NCBI GenBank assembly: GCA_019186985.1 | Contig: JABARQ010000020.1 | Span: 92,852 to 156,851, forward strand | Direction of reading: 5' to 3' | Length of the DNA stretch: 64,000 nt | Source: Prosthecobacter sp. | Lineage (GTDB): Bacteria > Verrucomicrobiota > Verrucomicrobiia > Verrucomicrobiales > Verrucomicrobiaceae | Shown here: one piece after another, positions 18,393 through 28,232 of the stretch | How the letters are laid out: every line of letters starts with the position of its first letter | Position numbering within the stretch: the first letter of the stretch is position 1 | Position numbers and translations under genes: made by a program | Notes under the pieces: generated by a model | Seen by the model: only the letters and a program-made list of their open reading frames with translations | What the model was told of the DNA's origin: nothing | Databases searched by the model: none

Positions 18393-18996
18393 TCGTCACC
18401 GGCGTTCCCGCCGGGGCGATGGAGTAAATCTTGGACACCATGTCGTAAGGCATCCGGATGCAGCCATGAGAGGCCGGGGAGCCTGGGTGCGGGATCGCGC
18501 CGGCATGCATGCCGACCCCGTTGCCCGTCAGCCTCATCCAATAAGGCATCCTGGCACCGATGAAGCGCCCGCCAGGCGGAACCCGGTGCACGCCAGCGGT
18601 GGCGTTGCTGTTCACCACGTCCCCCTTGGCATCGACAATGACACCATACCTGTTCGACCTCTTGTCCACGATCTTTTCCGAAATGCGGAAGGTGCCCGTC
18701 GGAGTCGCGTAACCGCTCCGCCCAGTCGCAACATAGGTCCAGCCGACATTCTCGCTGTTGCGGAACACATAGGCCTTCTGCTGGCTCAGGTCGATGGTGA
18801 CCCGCACCGGCCCGGGCTGACCGCTGCCATGCCAGACATAAAGCGGACTGCTGGAGGAATCCGCTGGCTGGATTAGCAAAGGCTTGCGGATGACCTCCTG
18901 GCGCACAAAAGCCGTCGGCAGCCACTCTGTCGGCAGCTGACAGGCGCTCAGCAAGATCAAACCCGAGGCAGAGAGAACCAAACGTGCGTGTTTCAT
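18382..18996 (-). CDS. L,D-transpeptidase (YkuD) lipoprotein
   Basis: This enzyme makes 3-3 cross-links or anchors proteins in peptidoglycan. The 204-residue protein has a lipoprotein signal (ARLVLSASGLILLSACQ, lipobox LSAC). The YkuD domain shows VTIDLSQQKAYVF, YATPTGTFRISEK, MRLTGNGVGMHAG, and the active-site motif ASHGCIRMPYDM with catalytic His and Cys. ATG 18996 gives the lipoprotein signal. It starts the two-gene unit with the TauE-type gene. Confidence 0.92.
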   Translation of the reverse strand: MKHARLVLSASGLILLSACQLPTEWLPTAFVRQEVIRKPLLIQPADSSSSPLYVWHGSGQPGPVRVTIDLSQQKAYVFRNSENVGWTYVATGRSGYATPTGTFRISEKIVDKRSNRYGVIVDAKGDVVNSNATAGVHRVPPGGRFIGARMPYWMRLTGNGVGMHAGAIPHPGSPASHGCIRMPYDMVSKIYSIAPAGTPVTIVP

Positions 18997-19217
18997 GACA
19001 GCTGTGTTTTTAACAAACAGCCCTCGAATTGCCAAAGGCGGATCTGGGTATTTTGCCATATTGAATTAAACAGAACGTCGAAAAATTATGATGAATCCAG
19101 CCAACCCAAAAAAGACACTCGGGTCGCCGCCGTCCTCCGCCCTCGCTCATCGGCCCATGAAGTCGATTTCGCCCGCTTGACTCCTGGTCAGAAAACCTGA
19201 ATGCACGGCTTTTCCGA

Positions 19218-20306
19218 ATGACCTCCAAGCCCGATTCAACCACCTCCATCAGCCCGCCCCTTCACCCCTGGCTGGCACGCATCCCCAAGGTCTTCGAAGG
19301 CATCGCTCCTGAACTCATCCGCAGGCTTGGCAGCCCGTCATTCACCCGGCTTGGGGCCGATTTTTACTCGATCAAAACAGCCCGCCCTGAGCTGCTTCAT
19401 GAAAGTGACGCCGCCAGATTCCTGCGCTGGAAGCTGCCGCTTGACCACTCCTGGCCCTGCAACCCTCAAAAAATGGAGGGCTTCATCGAGAAGGCAGCCC
19501 AGACACTGGTTAAAAAATTCAAGGACCGCCGTCCCCAGGGCATTTTCGTCGGCCTCCTCAACCCAACCTCCCCCGACCGCTATTATCGAAGCCTGGCTTC
19601 CAATTTGCGTGGCCGTCTGCTTCAGGTGTTCCCCGGGTTGACTGCCGCCAGCGTCGAAGACCAGAACCCGGGTTTCGAATCCTTGTTCTGCCTGGTTGGC
19701 AAGGAAGGACTTTTCTGCGGCATGCAAAGCCCTCGCCTGTCCAACGGCTTCTACCCAGGAGGCAGCAAGTACATCGACCAGGACTCTCCGGACACCATCA
19801 GCCGCGCCGGAGCCAAGATCGCGGAAGCCCTGCACTACCTGCAAATGTACCGCCCCCCGCTGCCGGCCGGAAGCCATTGGCTGGAGCTCGGTGCCTGCCC
19901 GGGCGGCATGACCTCCGAACTGCTCGCCCGCAATCAATGTGTCACGGCCATCGACAAGGCCCCTCTGGACAAGCGTCTGGACGGCCGCAAGGGCCTGCGC
20001 TTTGTCCATATGAACGCGACGGAGTTTCAACCCGCACCGCGCGACAGGTTCGATGCGCTTCTTTCGGACATGAACGGACCGCCGGAGGAGTCGATCACTG
20101 AAATCAGCCGTCTGTCCCACTGGTTGAGAAAAGGCGGCCTGGTCGTTTTCACCCTGAAGCTGCCCAAGGTGGAGGATATCGACACGCCCTGCGCCATCCT
20201 CCGCCGCACGATCAAGTCCGCGGCCTCAGCAGGCCTGCGCCTGCTTGCCCAGACGCACCTGACCTACAACCGTCACGAGTTCACCCTTTTCCTGGAAAAG
20301 TCCTGA
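19218..20306 (+). CDS. RlmM-like 23S rRNA ribose methyltransferase
   Basis: The 362-residue protein resembles RlmM, which 2'-O-methylates C2498 of 23S rRNA with SAM. It has an N-terminal region with a THUMP-like layout and then an FtsJ-type Rossmann domain: GSHWLELGACPGGMTSELLA (SAM site), VTAIDKAPLDKRL, FDALLSDMNGPPEE (catalytic Asp region), and GGLVVFTLKLPKV with the catalytic Lys. The length matches E. coli RlmM (about 366). The stop lies 2 bases from that of the convergent DUF58 gene. Confidence 0.85.
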   Translation: MTSKPDSTTSISPPLHPWLARIPKVFEGIAPELIRRLGSPSFTRLGADFYSIKTARPELLHESDAARFLRWKLPLDHSWPCNPQKMEGFIEKAAQTLVKKFKDRRPQGIFVGLLNPTSPDRYYRSLASNLRGRLLQVFPGLTAASVEDQNPGFESLFCLVGKEGLFCGMQSPRLSNGFYPGGSKYIDQDSPDTISRAGAKIAEALHYLQMYRPPLPAGSHWLELGACPGGMTSELLARNQCVTAIDKAPLDKRLDGRKGLRFVHMNATEFQPAPRDRFDALLSDMNGPPEESITEISRLSHWLRKGGLVVFTLKLPKVEDIDTPCAILRRTIKSAASAGLRLLAQTHLTYNRHEFTLFLEKS

Positions 20307-20308
20307 GA

Positions 20309-21223
20309 CTAGGCCCCGGCCAGCGCCGTGCCTCGGTTCAGCAGGTCCAGGAAACGCTGCTCAAACGGCTCCTCGGCGCCACATTGCATGAAGTCGATCT
20401 GATGCGCCGCACACTCACGGGAAAGCTCGTCACAGAAGGCGTCAAAGGCGTCCGTGTAGCGCTGCACATCGCGGCGAGTCAGCCAGAAACGACGGCGTTC
20501 CCCCGTCTCCACCTCATCCAGCTCCACCTCGCCCTCAAGAACCGGCGACCGCTCCTCGGGATGCAGGATCTGTAGAAAATGGCATTCCCCAGGCCAGACT
20601 GCGGCGCGCTTCACGGACTCGGCCGCCGTGCTGACGTCACGTCCGAAAAAGTCCGAGATGACAAAGATCACCCCGTATCGCTGCCGGTTCGGATGAAAGT
20701 CCGCAAAACTCCGCTGCAAGTCGGTCAGGCCACCGAATTTGAGCCTCGTCACGGTCTGGATGATCTTTTCAATGCTGCCCTGGCCGCGTACCGGCGGAAG
20801 CTCCTGTCGAACAGTGTCGCTCAGGGAATACAGACTGACCCTCTGCTGTGCTGCCAGGCCCAGGTAGGCCAGGGCCACGGCAAACCGCAGCGCCTGCCTG
20901 CGCTTGCCCCCATAGGGCTGGGACATCGAGCCGCTGGTGTCGATCAGCAGGTGCAGGTTCAGCTCCTGCGTCTCCTCGTAAAGCCTGACAAAAAGCTTGT
21001 CCAGACGCGCATAGAGCCTCCAGTCGATCGCCCGGTAATCCTCCCTCGGGGTGTAGTGACGGTAGTCCTTGAACTCCCTCGAAAACCCCGTGGCCGGCGA
21101 TGATTGCGTGCCCCGTCGGCTCAGCGCACGCCGCTTGCGCAGCCTCACCGCCAGCGACCTCAGCCGATCGAGAAAGGCGGAGTCAAAGAGGTCTTCGCGG
21201 ACAATGGAGGCGTCTTCAGGCAC
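20309..21223 (-). CDS. DUF58 protein (von Willebrand factor A-like)
   Basis: The 304-residue protein has the DUF58 signature SREFKDYRHYTPREDYRAIDWRLYARLDKLFVR, followed by a vWA-type metal site LLIDTSGSMSQPYGGKRRQAL (DxSxS). Family members usually sit beside a MoxR AAA+ ATPase and act in assembly of enzymes or envelope complexes. No MoxR gene lies adjacent in this window. It is cytoplasmic, with no membrane segments. Confidence 0.88.
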   Translation of the reverse strand: MPEDASIVREDLFDSAFLDRLRSLAVRLRKRRALSRRGTQSSPATGFSREFKDYRHYTPREDYRAIDWRLYARLDKLFVRLYEETQELNLHLLIDTSGSMSQPYGGKRRQALRFAVALAYLGLAAQQRVSLYSLSDTVRQELPPVRGQGSIEKIIQTVTRLKFGGLTDLQRSFADFHPNRQRYGVIFVISDFFGRDVSTAAESVKRAAVWPGECHFLQILHPEERSPVLEGEVELDEVETGERRRFWLTRRDVQRYTDAFDAFCDELSRECAAHQIDFMQCGAEEPFEQRFLDLLNRGTALAGA

Positions 21224-21305
21224 GGCACTCCCTTAAATGGTGGCACGCCTTTTGGGAAGGGCGGAATCATGCCCGCCACCCCCTCTTCCTTCAATCACCT
21301 GAAAA

Positions 21306-21755
21306 TCAGGCAACCACCGCGTCACGCGAACGGAAGCTCGACAGGAAGCTGGCGGCGTCCGGTGCAGCAGACTCGCTCATCGCATCCGCAATCTGGCTCT
21401 GCAGTTCACCACGGATGCGGCTCACGAGATCCAGTCCCTTGGAAGTCACTCGCACCATGACCTTGCGACGGTCATCAATCGCATGTGTGCGCTCCATGTA
21501 ACCCAGCTTTTCCAGACGGTCGACCAGGCCGGTGGCCGCCGCCGTCGAATGGGACATCTTGCGCGCAATGTCCGTCATGGTCAGCTCCTTGGCCGAAGCC
21601 AGATAGCTGAGCAGGAAAAATTGCGCGAAGGAGATGTTATCACGGTTCAGTTCCCGCGACAGGTTCAGCAAAAACTCCCTCTGGCTGAAAAGGATGAAGT
21701 CAGCCAGTTTAGCATGATCTTTGCTTTGAGGCGAAGCTGGAGTCGGAGAGGGCAT
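21306..21755 (-). CDS. MarR family transcriptional regulator
   Basis: The 149-residue protein has the MarR winged helix: ISFAQFFLLSYLASAKELTMTDIARKM, the recognition helix STAAATGLVDRLEKLGYMERT, and the wing HAIDDRRKVMVRVTSKG. It should act as a dimeric repressor that responds to a small molecule. The 230-base region upstream is AT-rich compared with the neighbours and likely contains its own promoter and operator. No obvious target gene is adjacent except the DUF58 gene 80 bases downstream. Confidence 0.92.
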   Translation of the reverse strand: MPSPTPASPQSKDHAKLADFILFSQREFLLNLSRELNRDNISFAQFFLLSYLASAKELTMTDIARKMSHSTAAATGLVDRLEKLGYMERTHAIDDRRKVMVRVTSKGLDLVSRIRGELQSQIADAMSESAAPDAASFLSSFRSRDAVVA

Positions 21756-21983
21756 ACCAGGAGAGTTATGGTTATCGAGACTTTTTACGGTGTGACGAAA
21801 GATAAGGCTCTGTATGGTTAAATCAACCTAAAAACTATAAAATCCGTAAATAGACAGTAAAAGCGCTCAGTTTTTCTCAGAAGCGAGAAATTAATGATTC
21901 CGTATTATCAATGATGAGGGTCTTTTGGCAAGCTTTTTTCAAACCAAGCCCCCACTTTTTTAAAACTCCAAGCCCCTCCAAGA

Positions 21984-24326
21984 TCAATCCAGCATCAGAA
22001 TCTCGAAGAGATTGTGCCTTCGATCAGTCCACAATGGAATGGATTCAGGCTCCTGATTTTCAGGCCGATCAGCAGGAATAGTTTTTAAAAAATCATCAGT
22101 CCTGGCAAGCAGCAGGTAATCCGTCGAATCGTGGTCACCATCTTCCTCCGTGATCACTCGGGTGGTTTTCCAGCCCATGTCAGCCGCCAGGCCTTCCACC
22201 ACGGGTGCCAGAGCGAGGTAGCTGTTCGTGACATGCACCACGATCACCCCTCCGGGTTTCATGTGACGACGATAGATGGCAAAGGCCTCCCGGGTCAGCA
22301 GGTGTACTGGGATGGCATCCCCGCTGAAGGCATCCAGCAGCAGCACATCGAAGCCTTGATCCGGCTCACGCTCCAGCATCAGCCTCGCATCCCCCAGGAC
22401 CGTGGTCACCTTCGCATCACGCCTCTCGGCATCCGCCAGATAGGTGAAGTGCTTCCGGGCCAGCCGTGGAATCTCGGGGTTGATCTCATAAAAGCGCCAC
22501 TGCTGGCCGGCCTTCGCATAACAAGCCGTCGTACCAGCGCCCATCCCCACGATGGCCACCCGCGCATCCGCCCTGCCCTTGAGATTGTCCAGCGCCTTGC
22601 CGATGCCGGTCTGATGACCGTAATAAGTGACGGGCTCCTCCCGGTAGGCTGCCCCCATGTTCTGCATGCCGTGAATGATGCCGCCATGGGTCAGAGTCCG
22701 GTAGGTGTTTTCCAGGCCGTCATCCCAGTCCTCGTCCACATTCACCGCTCCATAAAAATTGCGCACCCGCTCCAGCCTCTCATCCACCGCCAGCGTCTGA
22801 CGTTGGAGCCGGTGAAATCCCAGGATGCCGAAGATCAGTGAAACCAGGATGACCAGGGCATGAACGACACGCTGCGGACGACGGTAGATCAGATAGGCCA
22901 GCAGCAGGACCACGATCCCGGCCGCCGCCCCCACAGACATGGCCCTCCCACTCTCCAGGGCCTCCAGAGATCGGCGGGTCGTGTCCGGCAACAGGGTGAC
23001 CCAGCCGCCTGCCTCCTTCACGGTTCCTGCCAGGATTTCAGCCAGCGAGGAAAGCCAGGTCGCCTTGTCAGCCTCATGGGCAACATATCCTCCTGCAAGC
23101 CAGGACAATCCCAGTCCTGCAAGGATCAGCGCGGCCAGGGTGATCCCCAGCCGTTTCACGCCTGTCCGCCAGACCCAGGCGACCCAGGCCAGCCAGGCGA
23201 TCACATAGCAGGCGATCAAACCCAGCGGCCACTCCAGGTAGGTCACAAACACTCGCGGCGCCACCAGGCTGACCAGCAGGCCTCCAAGCGCCCCGCCCAG
23301 GGACATCAGAAGATAAAACTCCGTCAGGTGCCCGGCCTTCGGCTTCAGCCTGGCCAGCTCCCCGTGGCAGACCATGCAGGCGAGAAAAACCGCCGCAAAG
23401 CTCCAGCCCAGCGCAAACAAATAGTTCGGCATCGGCTCGGCCGTCAGCGTCAGCTTCTTGCCCAGAGCCGTCACAAACAGCACGGCCATCGTCGGCAGCG
23501 CCCAGGCCCAGCTCGCATACCAGCGCTCATGCTCAAAGCAGATGATGAAGCTCAGCAGATACAGGCTCAGCGGCACCACCCACATGAACGGGACCACGGC
23601 CACATCCTGCGACACATGATTCGTCGTCGCCAGCAGCAGCGCACTCGCGGCGGCGGGCAGGATCACCCACAGCAGACGCCTGCCCCAGGAGGGCGCCGCC
23701 ACGGGCTCAGCCGCTGACGGCGGCTCCTCGGTCGCCGGAGCCTCGGCCAGATTTCGCGTCCGCTTCACCAGCCAGAGCGACATCATGGCAAACACCACGA
23801 AGCCGGCCGACCAGATCCAGGTCTGCGTCGTCACATCCCAGACGGGCTCGATCAGGAAGGGGTAGCTCAGCAGCGCGGCGAGCGATCCCAGGTTGGAAAG
23901 GGCGTACAACCGCCACGGGCTCCTTCCCGGCATGGCCCGCGTGAACCACACCTGGGTCAGCGGACTGGTGCTGGAAAGCACGAAGTAAGGCAGGCCCACC
24001 GTGCCCAGCAGAAGCAGCAGAATGCGACCCGCTGGAGGCTCACCCCCTGTTGGCTTCCAGAAATCCCCCGGCACAATCGGCAGAAAGGCCAGAGCCCCCA
24101 GGATCAGCGCCGAATGAACCAGCCACTGAGCCCGCGGACGAAGCCGCGACAGGCCGTGCGCATAGGCATAACCACCGAACAGAACAACCTGAAAGAAAAG
24201 CATGCAGGTCGTCCACACGCCGGGACTGCCGCCAAACCACGGCAGGATGAACTTGCTGATCACCGGCTGGACTTGAAACAACAGGAAGGCGCTGAGCAGG
24301 CTCAGCAGGGAGAAAAGCAGGTACAT
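21984..24326 (-). CDS. Membrane protein fused to a spermidine synthase-like methyltransferase domain
   Basis: The 780-residue protein has about 12 or more hydrophobic segments in residues 1-490 (transporter-like, e.g. LLFSLLSLLSAFLLFQVQPVISKFILPWFGGSPGVWTTCMLFFQV). A C-terminal Rossmann domain has AIVGMGAGTTACYAKAG, YEINPEIPRLA, VLGDARLMLE, DVLLLDAFSGDAIPVHLLT and VIVVHVTNSYL. I recall that this fused MFS-like/spermidine synthase architecture is widespread and of unknown function. The aminopropyltransferase activity is unproven for such fusions. It is followed by a gene for glutamyl-Q tRNA(Asp) synthetase on the same strand upstream. Confidence 0.88.
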   Translation of the reverse strand: MYLLFSLLSLLSAFLLFQVQPVISKFILPWFGGSPGVWTTCMLFFQVVLFGGYAYAHGLSRLRPRAQWLVHSALILGALAFLPIVPGDFWKPTGGEPPAGRILLLLLGTVGLPYFVLSSTSPLTQVWFTRAMPGRSPWRLYALSNLGSLAALLSYPFLIEPVWDVTTQTWIWSAGFVVFAMMSLWLVKRTRNLAEAPATEEPPSAAEPVAAPSWGRRLLWVILPAAASALLLATTNHVSQDVAVVPFMWVVPLSLYLLSFIICFEHERWYASWAWALPTMAVLFVTALGKKLTLTAEPMPNYLFALGWSFAAVFLACMVCHGELARLKPKAGHLTEFYLLMSLGGALGGLLVSLVAPRVFVTYLEWPLGLIACYVIAWLAWVAWVWRTGVKRLGITLAALILAGLGLSWLAGGYVAHEADKATWLSSLAEILAGTVKEAGGWVTLLPDTTRRSLEALESGRAMSVGAAAGIVVLLLAYLIYRRPQRVVHALVILVSLIFGILGFHRLQRQTLAVDERLERVRNFYGAVNVDEDWDDGLENTYRTLTHGGIIHGMQNMGAAYREEPVTYYGHQTGIGKALDNLKGRADARVAIVGMGAGTTACYAKAGQQWRFYEINPEIPRLARKHFTYLADAERRDAKVTTVLGDARLMLEREPDQGFDVLLLDAFSGDAIPVHLLTREAFAIYRRHMKPGGVIVVHVTNSYLALAPVVEGLAADMGWKTTRVITEEDGDHDSTDYLLLARTDDFLKTIPADRPENQEPESIPLWTDRRHNLFEILMLD

Positions 24327-24387
24327 GAATGAGGACGAGGCAACACAGGCTAGCCGCAGGCCTTCCAGGCTGGCGATCTAATTTTGC

Positions 24388-25224
24388 TCAAATCCCGAGT
24401 TCACGCCTCACTCGCTCCGGTGTCCAGCCCTGCTGCCTCAGCGTCCGCAACGACCGTGCGTCATCCCGTTTGGCCAGACGCCTCCCGTTTTCATCCAGGA
24501 TCAGGCGATGATGCTCCCACTCCGGCACCGGCAGGCCCAGCAGCTCGATCAGCAGCCGGTGCAGATGCGTCGCCGGCAGAAGGTCCTCACCCCGGGTCAC
24601 CAGGGTCACTCCCTGCCGCGCATCGTCCAGAACCACGGCCAGATGATAGCTCGCCGGAGTGTCCTTTCTCGCCAGCACCACATCGCCAAAAATCGTCGGA
24701 TCCGCCACCTGCCGGCCATGCGCACGGTCTGTCCACATTAACGGCCCTTCCACCCGTGTCAGCGCCCTGCCCACATCCAGCCGCAGGGCATAGGAAATTC
24801 CGGACGCCATCCTCTCCGCTCGCTCCTCCTGGCTCAGCGAGCGACAGGTCCCGGGATACAGCGGCCCGTCCGGCCCATGAGGGGCGTTCCCAGCCTGGGC
24901 GATCTCCAACTGAATCTCCTTCCTCGTGCAGAAACACGGATATAGCAGCCCCAGCGAGTCCAGCCTGTCCAGCCCGGCCCGGTAAACCGTCCCATGCTCC
25001 GACTGCCGGATCAATGGCTCCTCCCAGCTCAATCCCAGCCAGGCCAGGTCTTCAAAGATGCCCGCCTCATATTCAGGACGGGCTCGGGTCAAATCCAGAT
25101 CCTCCAGCCTGATCAGAAACCGTCCGGCCCTGCCCCTCTCCGCCGCAAACAGCGCCGCGTAAGCATGCCCCAGATGCAGCCAGCCGGTCGGACTCGGGGC
25201 AAATCGTGTGGTGAAGCGATTCAT
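24388..25224 (-). CDS. gluQ: Glutamyl-Q tRNA(Asp) synthetase
   Basis: GluQ-RS attaches glutamate to queuosine at the wobble base of tRNA-Asp. The 278-residue protein is a truncated GluRS catalytic core without the anticodon-binding domain, as in the family. It has RFAPSPTGWLHLGHAYAAL (HIGH-type motif HLGH), FLIRLEDLDLTRARPE, a zinc site of YPCFCTRKEI followed by YPGTC, and LILDENGRRLAKRDDARSL, which stands for KMSKS. The length is about 280, as expected. Confidence 0.93.
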   Translation of the reverse strand: MNRFTTRFAPSPTGWLHLGHAYAALFAAERGRAGRFLIRLEDLDLTRARPEYEAGIFEDLAWLGLSWEEPLIRQSEHGTVYRAGLDRLDSLGLLYPCFCTRKEIQLEIAQAGNAPHGPDGPLYPGTCRSLSQEERAERMASGISYALRLDVGRALTRVEGPLMWTDRAHGRQVADPTIFGDVVLARKDTPASYHLAVVLDDARQGVTLVTRGEDLLPATHLHRLLIELLGLPVPEWEHHRLILDENGRRLAKRDDARSLRTLRQQGWTPERVRRELGI

Positions 25225-25365
25225 CGTTTGTCAGGAAGTCTATGCGCAGGCCCCGGCCCTCCGACAAGCCTTCTGATCATCGGCGGCCTGCCTGCAATCG
25301 CTGGTATGCCCGCCGGACCAGCACCTTAGGCTGGCGACGGCCAGACAAAAAATCACACTGCGCCC

Positions 25366-26886
25366 ATGCATCGGATCACCGGCACGCTCCTCCTGCAGCT
25401 TCTCGCGCTGAACTTCTCCGCCCAGGCCCAGGAACAGGTTCTGTTTGCCTTCGACGACCACAACATCGCCTGGCAGCACAACCTCAAGCTGACCCTCGAA
25501 ACCGCCGTGAAGCACCCCGGCAACCCCGTGCTGCGCAACGGTCCTCCCGGCTCGCCCGACCACGGCCACGCCATCCTCTACGGCACCGTCCTGAAGCAGG
25601 GCGACACCTTCCGCATGTGGTACCTCGGCATGCATGAGCCCGAGATCAAGTCCGGCCAGGCGCCCGGCTGGTGGCGGCCCATGTGCTACGCCGAAAGCAG
25701 GGACGGCGTCACCTGGACCAAGCCAGACCTCGGCCTCGTCGAGTTCAACGGCAACAGGCATAACAACATCTGCCTCATCGAGGGCGAGCCCTTCTCCATG
25801 ACCCGGGTGAACGACTTCCTCTCAGTGCTCCATGATCCGGAGGACACCGACCCCTCACGCCGCTACAAGTGCGCCTACATCGCCCACATGCCCTTCGACG
25901 AGGTCAGGGGCGGGCGCAGCAGGATCGGCCCGGACGAACGCCGCTGGGGTGCCTTCGTCACCGCCACCAGCCCCGACGGCCTGCGCTGGAAATGCGTCGG
26001 CGACCGCCCCGTCAACGCAGGCGGGGAACGCTTTGAAGTCAGCGGCCTCTACCGCTTTGGCGACTTCTATTACGGCACAGGCCAGCTTCTCAGCCCCTGG
26101 TCCTGGCGGCCCGACGGCAGCCCGGTCGGACGCGACATGCTCGCCTACCGTTCGCCGGATTTCATCCATTGGTCGAAGGCCAAGGCCTTCTCCTTCGCCC
26201 GCCCAGGCCAGCTCGCCAATCCTCCCGTGAAGGGCCAGCAGATGCACATGGGCGCCGGCATCTGGAACCGCGGCAACGTGCTCGTCGGTCTCCACGGCAT
26301 GTGGCAGGACGCCGAACAAACCCCGCCGAAGGGCAAAAGCTGGAACTTCGGCGTGCGTGTCGATCTCGGCCTGCTTATCAGCAACGACGGCGTGCATTTC
26401 CGCGAACCCGTCCCCGGCCACACCGTCATTCCACGCGGCAAGGCGGGCGAGTGGGACGACATCGCCATCCTCCAGGGCCACGCTTTTGTGAACGAGGGCG
26501 ACCGAACCATGATCTGGTACTCACACTGGGACACCGGCGGCAACCTGGAGCACATGGACATCGGTCTCGCCACGCTGCGACGCGACGGCTTCGGCCACCT
26601 CTCGCGCCATGTTTCCGATGAGGAGGGCCACTTCATCACCAGTCCGTTCATGGCAAAAAAGATCGCTCTCAACGTTGAGGGAGCCTCGTCCGAATCACCA
26701 CTCACCCTGCAGCTTCTCGATCCGCTCGACCGCCCGATTGAAGGCATGGAAGCCCGGCTCACCTCCAGTGGTGTCAAGATCGAGGCCATCTGGCCGAAAC
26801 CTCTGCCAGCCGGCCAAAAACTGGCCCTGCGCGTGAACTACCCGGCAGGCAGTCCCGCCAAGGTTTATGCCGTGTATTTGTACTGA
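25366..26886 (+). CDS. Secreted beta-propeller glycosidase-like protein
   Basis: The 506-residue protein has a signal peptide (RITGTLLLQLLALNFSAQAQ) and a repeated strand pattern with propeller-type motifs: TFRMWYLG, CYAESRDGVTWTKPD, AFVTATSPDGLRWKCVG, YRSPDFIHWSKAKAF, and TMIWYSHWDTGG. The spaced 'SxDGxxW' repeats resemble GH32/GH43/GH68-type five-bladed propellers. A C-terminal beta-sandwich of about 90 residues follows. It is probably exported and acts on a plant- or algae-type polysaccharide. The substrate is unknown. It precedes an exported hydrolase on the same strand. Confidence 0.75.
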   Translation: MHRITGTLLLQLLALNFSAQAQEQVLFAFDDHNIAWQHNLKLTLETAVKHPGNPVLRNGPPGSPDHGHAILYGTVLKQGDTFRMWYLGMHEPEIKSGQAPGWWRPMCYAESRDGVTWTKPDLGLVEFNGNRHNNICLIEGEPFSMTRVNDFLSVLHDPEDTDPSRRYKCAYIAHMPFDEVRGGRSRIGPDERRWGAFVTATSPDGLRWKCVGDRPVNAGGERFEVSGLYRFGDFYYGTGQLLSPWSWRPDGSPVGRDMLAYRSPDFIHWSKAKAFSFARPGQLANPPVKGQQMHMGAGIWNRGNVLVGLHGMWQDAEQTPPKGKSWNFGVRVDLGLLISNDGVHFREPVPGHTVIPRGKAGEWDDIAILQGHAFVNEGDRTMIWYSHWDTGGNLEHMDIGLATLRRDGFGHLSRHVSDEEGHFITSPFMAKKIALNVEGASSESPLTLQLLDPLDRPIEGMEARLTSSGVKIEAIWPKPLPAGQKLALRVNYPAGSPAKVYAVYLY

Positions 26887-26928
26887 CGAGGCCAGTCTGG
26901 CAAGCTCACCGTCACCCGGGGCGTAAGG

Positions 26929-28053
26929 GTGGTCATGCCCCATCACGCACTTCGATTTCACGCGGCCGCACTCACCGCCATCGCCCTGTCCGCAGCGCTC
27001 CCCGTGACCGCCGTCGGCCCGATGCCTGATTCGCTGCGCGCCTTCACCCAGCCACCGCCGGAACTCGCCCAGGAAACCGGCGGCTACCGTTCCCCGCTGC
27101 TCTTCAAGGACGGCTCCAAGGTGCAGACCGCCAACGACTGGGCACGACGCCGCGCCGAAATCCTGCGCGACTGGACAGCCATCATGGGCGAATGGCCGCC
27201 CGTTCTCGACAAGCCAGCACTGGAGATCCTCGAAACCAAGCCGCGCGAAAACTTCATCCAGCAGAAGATCCGACTCCAGATCGCCCCCGATCAGAAAAGC
27301 GACGGCTGGCTGCTGATCCCCGAGGGTCCCGGCCCCTTCCCCGCCGTTTTCGTCCCCTACTACGACCCTGAAACCAGCGCCGGGCTCGGAGCCAAGCCCT
27401 TGCGTGACTTCGCCTACCAGCTCACCAAGCGCGGGTTTGTCAGCCTCAGCATCGGTTCACCTGGCGGTGACGCCCGCAAGCCCGTCCTTAGCGCCCAGGC
27501 CAAATGCCAGCCCCTCAGCTACCTGGCCTACATCGCCGCCAACGCCTGGCAGGCGCTCGCCAGCCTGCCTCAGGTCGATTCCAAACGCATCGGCATCGTC
27601 GGCCATTCCTACGGCGGCAAGTGGTCGATGTTTGGTGCCTGCCTCTGGGACAAGTATGCCTGCGGCGTGTGGTCCGACCCCGGCATCGTCTTTGACGAAA
27701 CCCGCCAGAGCATCAACTACCAGGAACCCTGGTATCTCGGCCTAGACCCGACCCTGACACGCAGACCCGGTCTCATCACTACTGAAAGCCCACGCACAGG
27801 CGCCTACAAAACCTTGATCGCCCAAGGCCATGACCTCGTCGAATTCCAGGCCCTCATGGCGCCACGTCCTTTTCTCGTGTCTGGAGGTGCCGAAGATCCC
27901 CCCAAACGCTGGGCCGCCCTCAATCATCTTCGCACCGTCAACCATCTCCTCGGCCACGAAGACCGTGTGGCCATGACCAACCGTGAAAAGCACGATCCAA
28001 ACCCCGAATCGAACGACGTCATCTACCGCTTTTTCGAGCACTGGCTGAAGTGA
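26929..28053 (+). CDS. Secreted alpha/beta hydrolase (acetyl xylan esterase-like)
   Basis: The 374-residue protein has a signal peptide (LRFHAAALTAIALSAALPVTAVG) and an alpha/beta hydrolase fold: GPFPAVFVPYYD, the nucleophile elbow IGIVGHSYGGKWSMF with Ser in GHSYG, an Asp/Glu region near FLVSGGAEDPPKRW, and a C-terminal His in MTNREKHDPNPESND. Similar exported hydrolases cut ester groups from polysaccharides. It follows the glycosidase-like gene by 42 bases, so the two likely work together on a carbohydrate. It is the last gene before tRNA-Phe. Confidence 0.85.
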   Translation: MVMPHHALRFHAAALTAIALSAALPVTAVGPMPDSLRAFTQPPPELAQETGGYRSPLLFKDGSKVQTANDWARRRAEILRDWTAIMGEWPPVLDKPALEILETKPRENFIQQKIRLQIAPDQKSDGWLLIPEGPGPFPAVFVPYYDPETSAGLGAKPLRDFAYQLTKRGFVSLSIGSPGGDARKPVLSAQAKCQPLSYLAYIAANAWQALASLPQVDSKRIGIVGHSYGGKWSMFGACLWDKYACGVWSDPGIVFDETRQSINYQEPWYLGLDPTLTRRPGLITTESPRTGAYKTLIAQGHDLVEFQALMAPRPFLVSGGAEDPPKRWAALNHLRTVNHLLGHEDRVAMTNREKHDPNPESNDVIYRFFEHWLK

Positions 28054-28156
28054 TCCCAGCAAAGCTTCACCACCTCTGAAAAGAAGATGCGGGAAAATGT
28101 AAAAAAGCCGTTGCTTATTCACCCCATCTTGCCAGACTCGCGGCCCTCCCAAACGA

Positions 28157-28232
28157 GGCTCGGTAGCTCAGTCGGTAGAGCAGGGGATTGAAAATCCCCG
28201 TGTCGGCGGTTCGATTCCGTCCCGAGCCACCA
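28157..28232 (+). tRNA. tRNA-Phe (GAA), island attachment gene
   Basis: A full cloverleaf of 76 bases with encoded CCA. The acceptor stem pairs GGCTCGG with CCGAGCC, the anticodon stem pairs GGGGA with TCCCC around the loop TTGAAAA, so the anticodon is GAA at 28190-28192, and the T-arm contains GGTTCGATTCC. Its 3' 30 bases (28203-28232) recur at 63706-63735, which marks it as the integration target of the island downstream. The gene itself is intact. Confidence 0.97.
28203..28232 (+). repeat. Left attachment site of genomic island (attL core)
   Basis: This 30-base stretch is the 3' end of tRNA-Phe (T-arm, acceptor strand and CCA). It occurs exactly at 63706-63735. Sequence similarity continues with mismatches for about 110 bases beyond both copies, including the unit CGCTTATAAAGCG. 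The paired copies and the integrase at the right end define an integrated element of about 35.5 kb. Confidence 0.9.
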